Positions 16,581-26,148 of a stretch of DNA of 64,000 bases are shown here, in pieces. The stretch is taken from NCBI RefSeq assembly GCF_900110765.1, contig NZ_FOEO01000003.1:1-64000 (forward strand), in the 5' to 3' direction. Each line of letters begins with the position of its first letter. Position 1 is the stretch's first letter. The notes under the pieces are model-generated. The model did not search any database, was not told the DNA's origin, and saw only the letters and a list, made by a program, of their open reading frames with translations. A program made the translations under genes and the position numbers. Source of the DNA: Pseudomonas sp. NFACC02. GTDB taxonomy: Bacteria > Pseudomonadota > Gammaproteobacteria > Pseudomonadales > Pseudomonadaceae.

Positions 16581-17642
16581 CTATTGAGTATTGATAGCCG
16601 CGCTGCGCCACTGCTTCGGACTCAACCCGAACCAGCGCTTGAACGCCCGAGAGAAAGCGCTGGTCTCGGAGTAACCCAGTAGGGAGGCGAGTTGGGTGAC
16701 GCTGAGATGCTGTTGTTTGAGATGGGCGATGGCCGAGTCCTGGCGGATCTGGTCCACCAGTTGGGTGAAGCTCAGGCCCTGTTCGCGCAGCTTTCGCTGC
16801 AGGGCCCATTCGGCAAGGCCAAGGTGGTGGGCGATTTCCTCCAGGGCAGGTTCACCCAGGTGCAACGTCGCGAGAATGGTCTGCCGCGCACGATCCAGTA
16901 GCGTGATTTCGCTGCCGTTGTCGCCCAACTGGCGAATGGCGTCCTTGATCAGCATCAGAAGGATCGGATCGCTGCCTGGCATGGCCTTGCCGATCAGTTC
17001 CTGCTTGGGAATCAGCAGCGAATTACAGCCTTGGCCGAAGCTGACGTCGGCTCTAAAAGTGTCGCGGTGTTCGTGCCATTCATGAGGTCTGGCATGCTCG
17101 AAGGCCACTTGCCGAGGCGCCCAGTCTGGGCCCAGCACATGGCGCACCAGATTCATGGCCATGCCCATGGTCAGTTCGGCGTCCTGGCGACGTTCATGGA
17201 TGGCGCCGTGTCGGACCTGATAGTCGAAGCGGTAGCAGTCCCCTTGATCCACCAGCTCGATCAAGGTGCTGTGCTGGTGAAACGGAAAGGCCTGCGAGAA
17301 GTTGATGAGGGCATCTTCCAGCGTAGCGGAGCACAACCCGATGTAGCCCAGAAGGCCCAGTGCCTGAGGTTGAAATTGCTGGCCGTAACGCAGGCCGAAG
17401 TTATCGCAACCGGTTTGCCGGGCGGCTTCTTCGAGCACGTTGCAGTAGTTGGTCAGTGGCAGGCTGAGGGTGGGGTGAAGCAGTTGCTCAGGGTCGATGC
17501 CCGCGCAGCCGAAGACCCGATCAAGGTCGCCGCCGTGTTGCACGATGAAACCGTCCAGACCGTTGGCGGCAGCCGACAGCACGCCGCGATTGCTGGCGGC
17601 GGGGGAGGTCGGTGCAGCGCTGGGAATGAAGGTCTGAAGCAT
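16581..17642 (-). CDS. AraC-family regulator (Arabinose_bd-type N terminus), likely ethanolamine regulator
   Basis: A 353-residue AraC/XylS-type activator. The C-terminal 100 residues hold the double helix-turn-helix with the signature LSVTQLASLLGYSETSAFSR, then RAFKRWFGLSPKQW. The N-terminal 200 residues resemble the PF12625-type ligand domain (OruR/GbdR-like layout). The ATG at 17642 is preferred over an in-frame TTG at 17651. It diverges from the ethanolamine permease/eutBC genes at 18115, so it probably activates them. In P. aeruginosa the equivalent genes are governed by a sigma-54 activator, so this is a different regulatory wiring if the link holds. Confidence 0.85.
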   Translation of the reverse strand: MLQTFIPSAAPTSPAASNRGVLSAAANGLDGFIVQHGGDLDRVFGCAGIDPEQLLHPTLSLPLTNYCNVLEEAARQTGCDNFGLRYGQQFQPQALGLLGYIGLCSATLEDALINFSQAFPFHQHSTLIELVDQGDCYRFDYQVRHGAIHERRQDAELTMGMAMNLVRHVLGPDWAPRQVAFEHARPHEWHEHRDTFRADVSFGQGCNSLLIPKQELIGKAMPGSDPILLMLIKDAIRQLGDNGSEITLLDRARQTILATLHLGEPALEEIAHHLGLAEWALQRKLREQGLSFTQLVDQIRQDSAIAHLKQQHLSVTQLASLLGYSETSAFSRAFKRWFGLSPKQWRSAAINTQ

Positions 17643-17731
17643 CGAGATCAAGGGTCGTCAGGGGCTGTATGAATTTTATTCAAGCAAATGTCGTACCTTG
17701 TTACGAATGACGGGAGCGTATCGCGATTTTC

Positions 17732-17866
17732 TGTAGGAGCGTGGCTTGTCCCGCGATCGGCTGCGTAGCAGTCGTAAAACCGACGCACGCTGTACGTCCT
17801 GTATGTCGTGGTTATCAGGTTTACGACGACTTCGTCGCCGATCGCGGGACAAGCCACGCTCCTACA
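17732..17866. repeat. Long 135-base REP-type palindrome
   Basis: Outer arms TGTAGGAGCGTGGCTTGTCC (17732) and its inverted partner ending CCACGCTCCTACA (17866) enclose an inner inverted pair (GTCGTAAAACC / GGTTTACGAC). The gap between the AraC gene and the permease (17643-18114) holds this element plus an unresolved promoter region. No clear sigma-54 -24/-12 motif was found there. Confidence 0.75.
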
Positions 17867-18114
17867 AATGGCCTGCACTTCGCTAACTGCTACGCAACCA
17901 CTCACCCATCTGGGTAGTGTGGTGTCATAAATCGTGACCTCCTATAAAGCACATCACCCATTTCACGCGCCGCCTTGGCGCACCCGGACCCATCAGCCCG
18001 AAAGTTGACCGCACATGACAACCGGCGTCCTGTAAGGTCAAGCCTTGCCGGTAAATCAGTGGCTATGCTCGACCTTACGCAAATACCGTCGCTTGGCTAC
18101 CGGAGTGCACGCTC

Positions 18115-19467
18115 ATGACCGCTACACAACTCAAACCGACATTGGGAACCCTGCATCTGTGGGGGCTGGCCGTCGGCCTGGTGATTTCCGGCGAATACTT
18201 CGGCTGGAGCTACGGCTGGGGCACGGCGGGGACGCTGGGTTTCCTGGTGACCACGCTGATGGTCGCGGTGATGTACACCTGCTTCATTTTCAGCTTCACC
18301 GAACTCACCACGGCAATCCCTAATGCTGGCGGTCCCTTCGCCTACAGCCTGCGTGCCTTCGGCGTCACCGGCGGGATGATTGCCGGGCTCGCGACCCTGA
18401 TCGAATTCGTGTTCGCGCCGCCGGCCATCGCCATGGCCATTGGCGCCTACCTCAACGTGCAGTATCCATCCCTTGATCCTCGCGTCGCGGCGATCGGGGC
18501 GTACATCGTTTTCATGACCCTCAACATCCTCGGCGTCAGCATCGCCGCGACGTTCGAGTTGGTGGTGACCGTGCTCGCCGTCGCTGAATTGCTGGTGTTC
18601 ATGGGCGTGGTCGCGCCGGGGTTCAGCTTCAGCAATTTCGTACTCGGCGGCTGGGCCGGTTCCGACACGTTCAGCCTGCCCGCGATCAGCGGCATTTTTG
18701 CGGCGATTCCGTTTGCCATCTGGTTCTTCCTCGCCATCGAAGGCGCAGCCATGGCGGCTGAAGAAGCCAAAGACCCGAAACGCACCATCCCGCGTGCGTA
18801 CGTCGCGGGGATTCTGACCCTGGTGGTGCTGGCGATTGGCGTGATGATTTTCGCCGGTGGCGTGGGCGACTGGCGTGCGCTGTCGAACATCAACGACCCG
18901 CTGCCGCAAGCAATGAAGGCCGTGGTCGGTAACAACTCCAACTGGATGCACATGCTGGTGTGGATTGGCCTGTTCGGTCTGGTCGCCAGTTTCCACGGCA
19001 TTATCCTTGGCTATTCGCGCCAGTTCTTCGCACTCGCTCGGGCCGGTTTCCTGCCACCCAGCCTGGCCAAACTCTCGCGCTTCCAGACCCCGCACCGTGC
19101 CATTCTTGCCGGGGGCGTCGTCGGCATCCTGGCCATTCTGAGCGACGGTCTGGTCAACCTGCAGGGGATGACCCTGACAGCGGCGATGATCACCATGTCG
19201 GTATTTGGCGCTATCGTGATGTACATCGTCAGCATGCTGAGCCTGTTCAAACTGCGTCGCAGCGAGCCGGATCTGGAACGCAGCTTCCGTGCACCGGGCT
19301 ACCCGATCGTGCCGGGCATCGCGTTGGTGCTGGCGGTGGTGTGCCTGATCGCGATGGTCTGGTTCAATCTGGTGATCTGCGGCATCTTCCTGTGCCTGAT
19401 GGCAGTGGGTGCGCTGTTCGTCAAAGGGGTGCGCAGCCGTGGCGCAGTGGTTGCAGTGGCCCGTTGA
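18115..19467 (+). CDS. eat: Ethanolamine permease (Eat, APC superfamily)
   Basis: A 450-residue amino acid/polyamine/organocation-family transporter with about twelve hydrophobic segments. It begins with the typical EAT stretches LWGLAVGLVISGEYFGWSYGW and has AIEGAAMAAEEAKDPKRTIP after the sixth segment. It precedes eutB by 52 bases and eutC, so it supplies ethanolamine to the lyase. There are no microcompartment shell genes, as expected for the aerobic Pseudomonas pathway. Confidence 0.93.
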   Translation: MTATQLKPTLGTLHLWGLAVGLVISGEYFGWSYGWGTAGTLGFLVTTLMVAVMYTCFIFSFTELTTAIPNAGGPFAYSLRAFGVTGGMIAGLATLIEFVFAPPAIAMAIGAYLNVQYPSLDPRVAAIGAYIVFMTLNILGVSIAATFELVVTVLAVAELLVFMGVVAPGFSFSNFVLGGWAGSDTFSLPAISGIFAAIPFAIWFFLAIEGAAMAAEEAKDPKRTIPRAYVAGILTLVVLAIGVMIFAGGVGDWRALSNINDPLPQAMKAVVGNNSNWMHMLVWIGLFGLVASFHGIILGYSRQFFALARAGFLPPSLAKLSRFQTPHRAILAGGVVGILAILSDGLVNLQGMTLTAAMITMSVFGAIVMYIVSMLSLFKLRRSEPDLERSFRAPGYPIVPGIALVLAVVCLIAMVWFNLVICGIFLCLMAVGALFVKGVRSRGAVVAVAR

Positions 19468-19519
19468 AGTCACTGTCGTGGCCGGTTAATCAAGTGAGTC
19501 GATAGAAGGAAGGTTACGC

Positions 19520-20911
19520 ATGAGCTTTTCCCACAGCATCGGTGGCATGGTCTGGCGCTTCGACAGCCTGCGGGAACTCATGGCCAAGGCCAGTCCTGCG
19601 CGTTCCGGGGACTTTCTTGCCGAAGTCGCCGCCACCAGTGACGCCGAGCGTGCGGCGGCGCAAATGGCTCTGGCCGAGGTGCCGCTCAAGCGCTTCCTTG
19701 ACGAGGCATTGATTCCGTACGAGCAGGACGAGGTCACGCGCCTGATCGTGGACAGTCACGACCTGGCGGCGTTCTCGGTGGTCAGTCACCTGACGGTCGG
19801 CGGTTTCCGTGACTGGCTGCTGGGCGATGAAGCCACCGAGGCCAGCCTCAAGGCACTGGCGCCGGGATTGACCCCGGAAATGGCGGCGGCGGTGTCGAAG
19901 ATCATGCGCGTGCAGGATCTGGTGCTGGTGGCGCAGAAAATTCGCGTGGTCACCCGTTTTCGCAACACCGTGGGCCTGCGCGGGCGGATGTCCACCCGCT
20001 TGCAGCCCAATCACCCGACCGACGACCCGGCGGGCATCGCGGCCAGCGTGCTCGACGGTTTGCTGTATGGAAACGGCGACGCCATGATCGGCATCAACCC
20101 GGCGACGGACAGCATCAGTGCCATCACCGAATTGCTGAAAATGCTCGACGGCGTGCTTCGCCGCTACGACATTCCCACCCAGTCCTGTGTGCTGACTCAT
20201 GTCACCTCGTCGGTGGCGGCCATCGAGAAGGGCGTGCCGGTCGATCTGGTGTTTCAATCCATCACCGGCACCGAAGCGGCCAACAGCAGCTTCGGCATCA
20301 GCCTGGAAATACTGCGCGAAGGCTACGAAGCGGGCCTGAGCCTGAACCGTGGGACGCTGGGCAACAACCTGATGTATTTCGAAACGGGGCAGGGCAGCGC
20401 GCTGTCGGCCAACGCTCATCATGGTGTCGATCAGCAGACCTGCGAGGCGCGCGCCTATGCCGTGGCTCGGCATTTCAACCCGTTCCTGGTCAACACCGTG
20501 GTCGGCTTCATCGGGCCGGAATACCTGTACAACGGCAAGCAGATCATCCGCGCGGGGCTGGAAGATCATTTCTGCGGCAAGCTGTTGGGCGTGCCGATGG
20601 GCTGTGACATTTGCTACACCAATCATGCCGAAGCCGATCAGGACGACATGGACATGTTGCTGACACTGCTCGGTGTGGCCGGCATCAACTTCATCATGGG
20701 CATTCCCGGCTCCGACGACGTGATGCTCAATTACCAGACCACCTCCTTCCATGATGCGCTGTATGCGCGCAAGACACTGGGCCTGCGTCCGGCACCGGAG
20801 TTCGAGGCGTGGCTGACGCGCATGGACATCCTGCGTCAGGACGATGGCGGCGTGCGTCTGGGGCAGGGCGTGCCGCCGTTGTTCCGACAGGCACTGGCGC
20901 AGTTGAAATAA
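19520..20911 (+). CDS. eutB: Ethanolamine ammonia-lyase large subunit EutB
   Basis: The 463-residue TIM-barrel subunit of the adenosylcobalamin-dependent ethanolamine ammonia-lyase, which converts ethanolamine to acetaldehyde and ammonia. The length and the stretches [37 protein letters not shown] and [20 protein letters not shown] are those of EutB. A GAAGGAAGG ribosome site lies about 6 bases before the ATG. It is co-transcribed with eat and eutC. No reactivase EutA or acetaldehyde dehydrogenase is present in the window. Confidence 0.97.
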   Translation: MSFSHSIGGMVWRFDSLRELMAKASPARSGDFLAEVAATSDAERAAAQMALAEVPLKRFLDEALIPYEQDEVTRLIVDSHDLAAFSVVSHLTVGGFRDWLLGDEATEASLKALAPGLTPEMAAAVSKIMRVQDLVLVAQKIRVVTRFRNTVGLRGRMSTRLQPNHPTDDPAGIAASVLDGLLYGNGDAMIGINPATDSISAITELLKMLDGVLRRYDIPTQSCVLTHVTSSVAAIEKGVPVDLVFQSITGTEAANSSFGISLEILREGYEAGLSLNRGTLGNNLMYFETGQGSALSANAHHGVDQQTCEARAYAVARHFNPFLVNTVVGFIGPEYLYNGKQIIRAGLEDHFCGKLLGVPMGCDICYTNHAEADQDDMDMLLTLLGVAGINFIMGIPGSDDVMLNYQTTSFHDALYARKTLGLRPAPEFEAWLTRMDILRQDDGGVRLGQGVPPLFRQALAQLK

Positions 20912-20960
20912 TCTACGTACTCGATCCGACAGTGGCAGTGAACAGAGAGAAGAATGGGCC

Positions 20961-21782
20961 ATGAGCGATGACGACCGTAAACCACCCGCGCAAGCCGATG
21001 CCTGGCATCAGTTGCGTTCGCTGACTTCGGCGCGGATTGCCCTGGGGCATGCGGGCACGAGCCTCCCGACCGCCGCGCAACTCGATTTCCAGTTTGCTCA
21101 CGCGCAAGCCAGAGACGCGGTGCACTTGCCTTTCGATCACGCCGCCCTGAGCGAACAACTGGCAGCGCGCCAGCGCGAAACGCTCACGGTCCACAGTTCC
21201 GCGTCGGACCGTAACGTCTACCTGCAACGGCCCGACCTGGGACGTCGTTTGTCGACGGACTCGGTCGAGCAACTGCGCGCCTACTCCGAAGCACATCCTG
21301 ACGGCTTCGATCTTGCGGTGGTCGTGGCAGACGGCTTGTCGTCGCTGGCCGTGCAACGGCATAGCCCGGCGATGCTTGAACGCATCGATGAACTGGCGGC
21401 GGCCGAGGGCTGGAGCGTTGCGCCGGTGGTGCTGGTCGAGCAGGGCCGGGTCGCGGTGGCGGATGAGGTGGCCGAAGTGCTCAAGGCGCGGATGGTGGTG
21501 ATCCTGATCGGTGAGCGGCCGGGACTGAGTTCGCCGGACAGCCTGGGTCTGTATTTCACTTACGCGCCTCGGGTCGGCCTCAACGACGCAGCGCGCAATT
21601 GCATCTCCAACGTGCGTCTGGAAGGCATGAGCTACGCCATGGCCGCGCACAAGTTACTGTACCTGATGCGCGAAGCCTGGCGGCGGCAGTTGTCCGGCGT
21701 GAACCTCAAGGACGACGCGCAGGTGCCGGTGCTGGAAGCGGGCGAAGGGGGGCGGTCTGGTAACTTCCTGATTGGCGAGTGA
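20961..21782 (+). CDS. eutC: Ethanolamine ammonia-lyase small subunit EutC
   Basis: The 273-residue small subunit, which binds the cobalamin together with EutB. Typical stretches are [17 protein letters not shown] near the N terminus, [26 protein letters not shown] and [14 protein letters not shown]. It lies 49 bases after eutB. Past the stop (21783-21868) there is a GC hairpin but without a T run on either strand. Confidence 0.97.
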   Translation: MSDDDRKPPAQADAWHQLRSLTSARIALGHAGTSLPTAAQLDFQFAHAQARDAVHLPFDHAALSEQLAARQRETLTVHSSASDRNVYLQRPDLGRRLSTDSVEQLRAYSEAHPDGFDLAVVVADGLSSLAVQRHSPAMLERIDELAAAEGWSVAPVVLVEQGRVAVADEVAEVLKARMVVILIGERPGLSSPDSLGLYFTYAPRVGLNDAARNCISNVRLEGMSYAMAAHKLLYLMREAWRRQLSGVNLKDDAQVPVLEAGEGGRSGNFLIGE

Positions 21783-21868
21783 CAGTCGACAGTCTGCTGC
21801 CCGATGAGGCTTGTAGGCGCTGGCGCGCAGCGGGCCGGCGCCTAAAAAACGCCTCCACGTTCGGGCCC

Positions 21869-23023
21869 TCACCGCTGCAACACCCATATCCGTGACAACA
21901 ATTCATCCCGATCCACGTAGCACCCCTGAAAATGCCGCGCGCCGCTGGCAGGGTCGAAGGCGTCTCGGGCGTGAAGGGTGCGGCGGTTGTCGAAACACCA
22001 CAATTGCCCGGCCTCCAGGCGCTGACGAAATTGGAAGCGTGCCTCGCGGGTCATTTCTATGAAGCGCCGATACGCGCGGTAATACGGCAGCATCAGCTCA
22101 GGTGTGAGATTCAGTGGTCCGCGAAGGAAGTTCGCCATACGGATTTCAGCGACCTCGCCCGTGGCGTCCAGCGCGATCACAGGGGCCAGGCAGCGGTAGT
22201 CGCTGCGCCGGTCCTTGTTGCGAAACTCCACCGGAATTTCGCACAGCAAGCGGTAGGCGTCCGGATCCTCCAGACGCAGTGTCTCGGCAATCGCGAAGCC
22301 ATCGACGAACCGACTGTCACCGCCCTTGGCGTCGTTCACCAGGCAATGCAGAAACTGCAAGCCGGGCTGCAATTCACGGGTCGGCAGGTCGGTGTGCAGC
22401 GGCAGGTTGAAGGCGGTGTAGGCGTTGCTGTCGGCATCGGCCCTGGATTGCACGTTGAACAGCACGCCGAAATTGCTTTCGCGAATGAACGAGATGCGCT
22501 GCGCCAACAGACTGAGCGAACCCGGCGCGGTGGGCACGCCGCGCACCTGCGTCAGCCCGATGTCGCGCACCGCCAGCAGCCAGTCGAGCAAGGCCTTGGA
22601 GTCTTCCATCACCGCCTGATACTCGAACACGGGCAATTGCAGTCCAGCGACCCAGCGCTGCTTGCTCCCGCGTCCTGCCTGTTGTTCGGCGCGCGATGCT
22701 TCGTCGTAGGCATGGGCGCGTAACCAGCCGGGGTCAAAACGGCTTTCGTGACCGTCCTCCCATTGAACGTGCAGTGCGCCTTCGCGATCGACTTCGACGC
22801 TCAACGCCTGAAGGTTTTCCGGAACGTCGGCAATCTCGAACACTTGTTCTCGGGTGACGCTGTACACGCACTGCGGACACGGACAGTTGTCACGCAACCA
22901 CAAGTGATGAAAGGGGCTACGGCGTTGATCCGCCCACGTCACCTCGATCAGGTCGGGTGCCAGCGTTGCGTGAAGCAGCGGGCTGATCAGCGGATAAGTG
23001 CGGTAATCGGCGATGGCGTTCAT
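21869..23023 (-). CDS. Gamma-butyrobetaine hydroxylase-like Fe(II)/2-oxoglutarate dioxygenase
   Basis: A 384-residue enzyme of the BBOX1/TMLH group. The N-terminal zinc subdomain has CPCPQC (Cys47, Cys49, Cys52) and His92, matching the three Cys plus His site of this family. The TauD-like double-stranded helix carries the iron ligands His210-x-Asp212 (LHTDLP) and His351 (RRTLHARDAF). The length equals that of Pseudomonas gamma-butyrobetaine dioxygenase (about 383). The ATG at 23023 is used; 41 upstream in-frame residues are not conserved-looking. It lies 49 bases after the DMT transporter gene, so the two form a small operon. Substrate may be gamma-butyrobetaine or a related trimethylamino acid. 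Confidence 0.85.
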   Translation of the reverse strand: MNAIADYRTYPLISPLLHATLAPDLIEVTWADQRRSPFHHLWLRDNCPCPQCVYSVTREQVFEIADVPENLQALSVEVDREGALHVQWEDGHESRFDPGWLRAHAYDEASRAEQQAGRGSKQRWVAGLQLPVFEYQAVMEDSKALLDWLLAVRDIGLTQVRGVPTAPGSLSLLAQRISFIRESNFGVLFNVQSRADADSNAYTAFNLPLHTDLPTRELQPGLQFLHCLVNDAKGGDSRFVDGFAIAETLRLEDPDAYRLLCEIPVEFRNKDRRSDYRCLAPVIALDATGEVAEIRMANFLRGPLNLTPELMLPYYRAYRRFIEMTREARFQFRQRLEAGQLWCFDNRRTLHARDAFDPASGARHFQGCYVDRDELLSRIWVLQR

Positions 23024-23072
23024 GGGTTGAGCTCCCGGAGCGGTGTTTTTCAAGTGAGCCTGATCGCGGGCA

Positions 23073-24044
23073 TCAGTGGACGGCGGGTCGGCAGGTCTCG
23101 GATCGCCGAGGCCCGAGGATGATGCGCACCGAATACACGGTGCCAAACAGAATCAGCGCCAGGCCGATGGCTTCAGCCAGGGTGGGTAAACGCCCGTGAA
23201 ACGCCAGGCCCAATACGGTGGCGAAAAACGACTCCAGTGCAATCAATTGCCCGGACAGCACCATCGGCAGACGTCGGGACGCGAGGTTCCAGGCCCAGGC
23301 GCCAATCACGGAAGAGAGCAGCGCGATCAGCAGCGCCCAGCCGTACAGGCGCAGCGCGGCAGGGGTGTCGATGCCTTGAACGGGAAGTTGCAGCCAGTCC
23401 CAGGCCCACGCCATCGGTGTCAGCAGTAAGGCGGCAAGGCCTGCGCCGATCATCATCAGGCAGGTCCAGGCGCTGGTGGCATGGGTGTGCAGGTGTTCCA
23501 TGGCGGCCTGATTGAAGACGCTGAACGAGAGCCAGATCAGCACGGCACCCAACGAAAAGGCCAGCCCCGCCCACAGATAAGTATGGGCATCCGCCGGGTC
23601 GCGAAGCACTTGCAGGTTGATCAGTCCCAGACCCAGACACAGCAGCGAAATCGGCAGCAGCAACTGGCCCCAGCGCAACGCCCGGTCGCGGGCGTTACCC
23701 AGCAGCGCCTGCAACACCGGGACAGCGCCGATGAAGGCGGCGATCATCAACGGACCGCCGTAGATCACGCCGCCTGCGATGCAGCTGCTGTAGGCCAGAT
23801 ACCCCAATGCGCCCAGCCCCATGCCGGTCAGCCACTGGCGCAGACTCAGGCCGCGCAGTTGCGAGCGATACAGAGGCAACAGCAAGAGGCCCAGCGCACC
23901 GGCCATCATGAAACGCACCAGCATGAAGTCCTGAATGCTGTAACCCTGCAGCACGTACGGGGCGATGAAGTTGCAGGCCCAACTCAACGTCGCCAGCACT
24001 GCGAATGCCACGCCTTGCAAGAGGATTGAACGGGGTGAGGTCAT
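23073..24044 (-). CDS. EamA/DMT-family transporter
   Basis: A 323-residue inner-membrane protein with about ten hydrophobic segments and two EamA-type repeats (FAVLATLSWACNFIAPYV near the N terminus, LALILFGTVY near the end). The ATG at 24044 has GGAGT just upstream. It is first in a two-gene unit with the dioxygenase and diverges from the LysR gene at 24203. It may export or import the compound handled by the dioxygenase; the family does not specify direction. Confidence 0.85.
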   Translation of the reverse strand: MTSPRSILLQGVAFAVLATLSWACNFIAPYVLQGYSIQDFMLVRFMMAGALGLLLLPLYRSQLRGLSLRQWLTGMGLGALGYLAYSSCIAGGVIYGGPLMIAAFIGAVPVLQALLGNARDRALRWGQLLLPISLLCLGLGLINLQVLRDPADAHTYLWAGLAFSLGAVLIWLSFSVFNQAAMEHLHTHATSAWTCLMMIGAGLAALLLTPMAWAWDWLQLPVQGIDTPAALRLYGWALLIALLSSVIGAWAWNLASRRLPMVLSGQLIALESFFATVLGLAFHGRLPTLAEAIGLALILFGTVYSVRIILGPRRSETCRPAVH

Positions 24045-24202
24045 GTGGACTCCTTTGAACACCCGGGCGGTGAATCATCTGTGAGCAAGCTCACTCACAC
24101 AGGTTTTGCGTACACTCAGGGGCATCGCAGTGACGGTCATCTTGCCGATCCAGACCGGTGTGCTACAAATGATGTCTTCGTCACGATGCATTACTGGACA
24201 TT

Positions 24203-25105
24203 ATGAATAAGCTCGGTAAATCCTTGCCTCCGCTGGCAAGTCTTCTGCCATTCGAAGCCGCTGCCCGGTTGTTGAGTTTTTCCCGTGCGGCCGAAGAACT
24301 GAACCTGACCCAGGCGGCGGTGAGCCGACAGATCCGGGCGCTGGAGGAGGATTTGGGCGTCAAGCTGTTCCAGCGGCGCAACCGGGCGGTTTTTCTGACG
24401 GATGCCGGGCGCGAGTTCAGCCTCACCCTGGGTAATGCATTGCGCGATGTGGGCAGGACGGCGGATCGCCTGCGAGGGGTGGCAAGGAAGAATGAAGTGG
24501 TGCTGCTGTGTCAGCCCTGCGAAGCCTTTCACTGGTTGATGCCCAGGCTGTCGAATTTCCATCAGCAGTACCCGGAAATCGAACTGAAGATCGTCACTTG
24601 GGCCCCTCCGCTCACGGACTTCCAGGGCTATTTCGACGTTGCGATGCAGAGCAGCAACCGCGACCACGGCTTGCATCCCTTGCTGTTCACGGCCGCGGAC
24701 GAGGTCTTCCCGGTGTGCAGCCCGCGCTATTTAGAAAGGTCTGCCTCCCTCGTCGCGCTCGATAAGCTGGGGGCTCACACCTTGTTGCATCACGACGCCT
24801 TGCCCGCCTATCAACTGGAGTGGGATACCTGGCTGGCGACGTTCGGCCACGAAGTGCCACGCCATGCCCGTGGGCTGGCCTTCGACAATTATTCGCTGAT
24901 GCTGCACGCCGCCGTTGAGGGACACGGTCTGGCGATGGGCTGGCGGCGCACCGCGCAACGCATGCTCGACAGCGGCGTGCTGATTGCGCCGTTCGCCGAA
25001 AGCGTTCACTTGAGCGAGGCGCTGTCGGTCTATCGCCGCCACGGGCAGGCGCGCCGGGAAGAGGCGAACCTGCTGGTGGAGTGGTTGCGCGCTGAATTGA
25101 GCTGA
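24203..25105 (+). CDS. LysR-family regulator (GcvA-like)
   Basis: A 300-residue LysR regulator with the GcvA-type beginning LPPLASLLPFEAAARLLSFS, then RAAEELNLTQAAVSRQIRALE. The ligand domain follows from about residue 95. It is divergent from the DMT transporter/dioxygenase unit with 158 bases between, so it is the likely regulator of that pair. It ends 8 bases before the convergent argC stop. Confidence 0.9.
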   Translation: MNKLGKSLPPLASLLPFEAAARLLSFSRAAEELNLTQAAVSRQIRALEEDLGVKLFQRRNRAVFLTDAGREFSLTLGNALRDVGRTADRLRGVARKNEVVLLCQPCEAFHWLMPRLSNFHQQYPEIELKIVTWAPPLTDFQGYFDVAMQSSNRDHGLHPLLFTAADEVFPVCSPRYLERSASLVALDKLGAHTLLHHDALPAYQLEWDTWLATFGHEVPRHARGLAFDNYSLMLHAAVEGHGLAMGWRRTAQRMLDSGVLIAPFAESVHLSEALSVYRRHGQARREEANLLVEWLRAELS

Positions 25106-25113
25106 GCGCGGAT

Positions 25114-26037
25114 TCAGAAGCCGGCGATCATCAGGTCCAGGTTCTGCACGGCGGCACCGGCAGCGCCTTTGCCCAGGTTGTCGAACACGGCGGCCAGCAG
25201 CACGTGTCCGGCGTTTTCGAACACCATCAGACGCAGCTTGTCGGTGTCGTTCATGACCCGAGGGTCCAGCCCGGTCAGCGCCTGCGAGGCGTCCATCGGC
25301 ATGACCTCGACAAAATCACTGCCCGCGTAGTGCTGCGCCAGGCACGCATGCAACCGGGCGCCCGTGACACCCGATTGCAGCAAGCGCAGTTGCAAGGGGA
25401 TGGTGAGTACGATGCCCTGACGGAACGAGCCGTAGGCCGGGATGAACATCGGGCGTTCGCTGAGACCGCTGTATTGCTGGATTTCCGGGACGTGTTTGTG
25501 CGCCAGGCTCAAGCCGTAGACCTGAAACGGTGTCGCCTGACTGGCGTCCGGCCCCTCGAATTCATCGACGCCGGAACGGCCTTTACCTGAATAGCCTGAC
25601 ACCGCGTTGATGCTGATCGGGTAGTCCCGAGGCACCAGGCCGTTATCCAGCAAGGGGCGCAGCAGTCCGACAGCGCCGGTCGGGTAACACCCAGGGTTGG
25701 TCACCCGGCGTGCGCTGGTGATGAGCGCTTTCTGCTGTTCGCTCATCTGCGCGAACCCATAGACCCAGTCCGGGTGCGTACGGTGGGCAGAGCTGGCGTC
25801 GATCACGCGCACGTCGGGATTTTCAATGCTTGCCGCGGCGTCGCGGGCGGCATCATCGGGCAGGCACAGGATCGCGATATCGCAGGCGTTGATCGCCGCT
25901 GCCCGGCTTTCCGGGTTTTTGCGCTGCGCGGCGGGCAACGTCACGACTTGCAGGTCGGTCCGGCCGTGCAGTCGCTGGTGGATTTGCAGGCCGGTCGTGC
26001 CTTGGTCACCGTCGATGAAAACAACAGGTAGGGTCAT
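25114..26037 (-). CDS. argC: N-acetyl-gamma-glutamyl-phosphate reductase, type 2
   Basis: A 307-residue NADP-dependent reductase that turns N-acetylglutamyl phosphate into the semialdehyde in arginine synthesis. The short type 2 form is recognised by [14 protein letters not shown] at the N terminus and the catalytic cysteine in NPGCYPTGA (Cys117). Pseudomonas usually also has the longer type 1 argC elsewhere, so this may be an accessory copy. It stands alone and diverges from a LysR gene at 26149. Confidence 0.92.
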   Translation of the reverse strand: MTLPVVFIDGDQGTTGLQIHQRLHGRTDLQVVTLPAAQRKNPESRAAAINACDIAILCLPDDAARDAAASIENPDVRVIDASSAHRTHPDWVYGFAQMSEQQKALITSARRVTNPGCYPTGAVGLLRPLLDNGLVPRDYPISINAVSGYSGKGRSGVDEFEGPDASQATPFQVYGLSLAHKHVPEIQQYSGLSERPMFIPAYGSFRQGIVLTIPLQLRLLQSGVTGARLHACLAQHYAGSDFVEVMPMDASQALTGLDPRVMNDTDKLRLMVFENAGHVLLAAVFDNLGKGAAGAAVQNLDLMIAGF

Positions 26038-26148
26038 GAGGTGCGCTCGCAGTCAGTCATTCATGGCGAGCATCTTCGAACAGGGCGTAAGATAGGGAAA
26101 GTTGAATTTATTGACGATTAGATTCAGGTTTCATGAAGGAGAAATGTT

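Noticed and set aside
17867..18114. Sigma-54 promoter for eat/eutBC
   Set aside because: TTGGCGCACCCGGACCC has the first half of a -24 element but no GC at the -12 position, so it was not called.
18097..19473. A 458-codon frame on the minus strand opposite the ethanolamine permease
   Set aside because: The translation is His/Asp/Glu/Arg-rich without a fold pattern, and the plus strand encodes an unmistakable transporter. The same applies to the long minus-strand frame opposite eutB (19514-20962).
21795..21852. GC-rich hairpin after eutC as a terminator
   Set aside because: The stem (TAGGCGC / GGCGCCTA) is followed by an A run on the plus strand and preceded by the T run on the minus strand. 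Neither RNA would end in a U tract after the hairpin.
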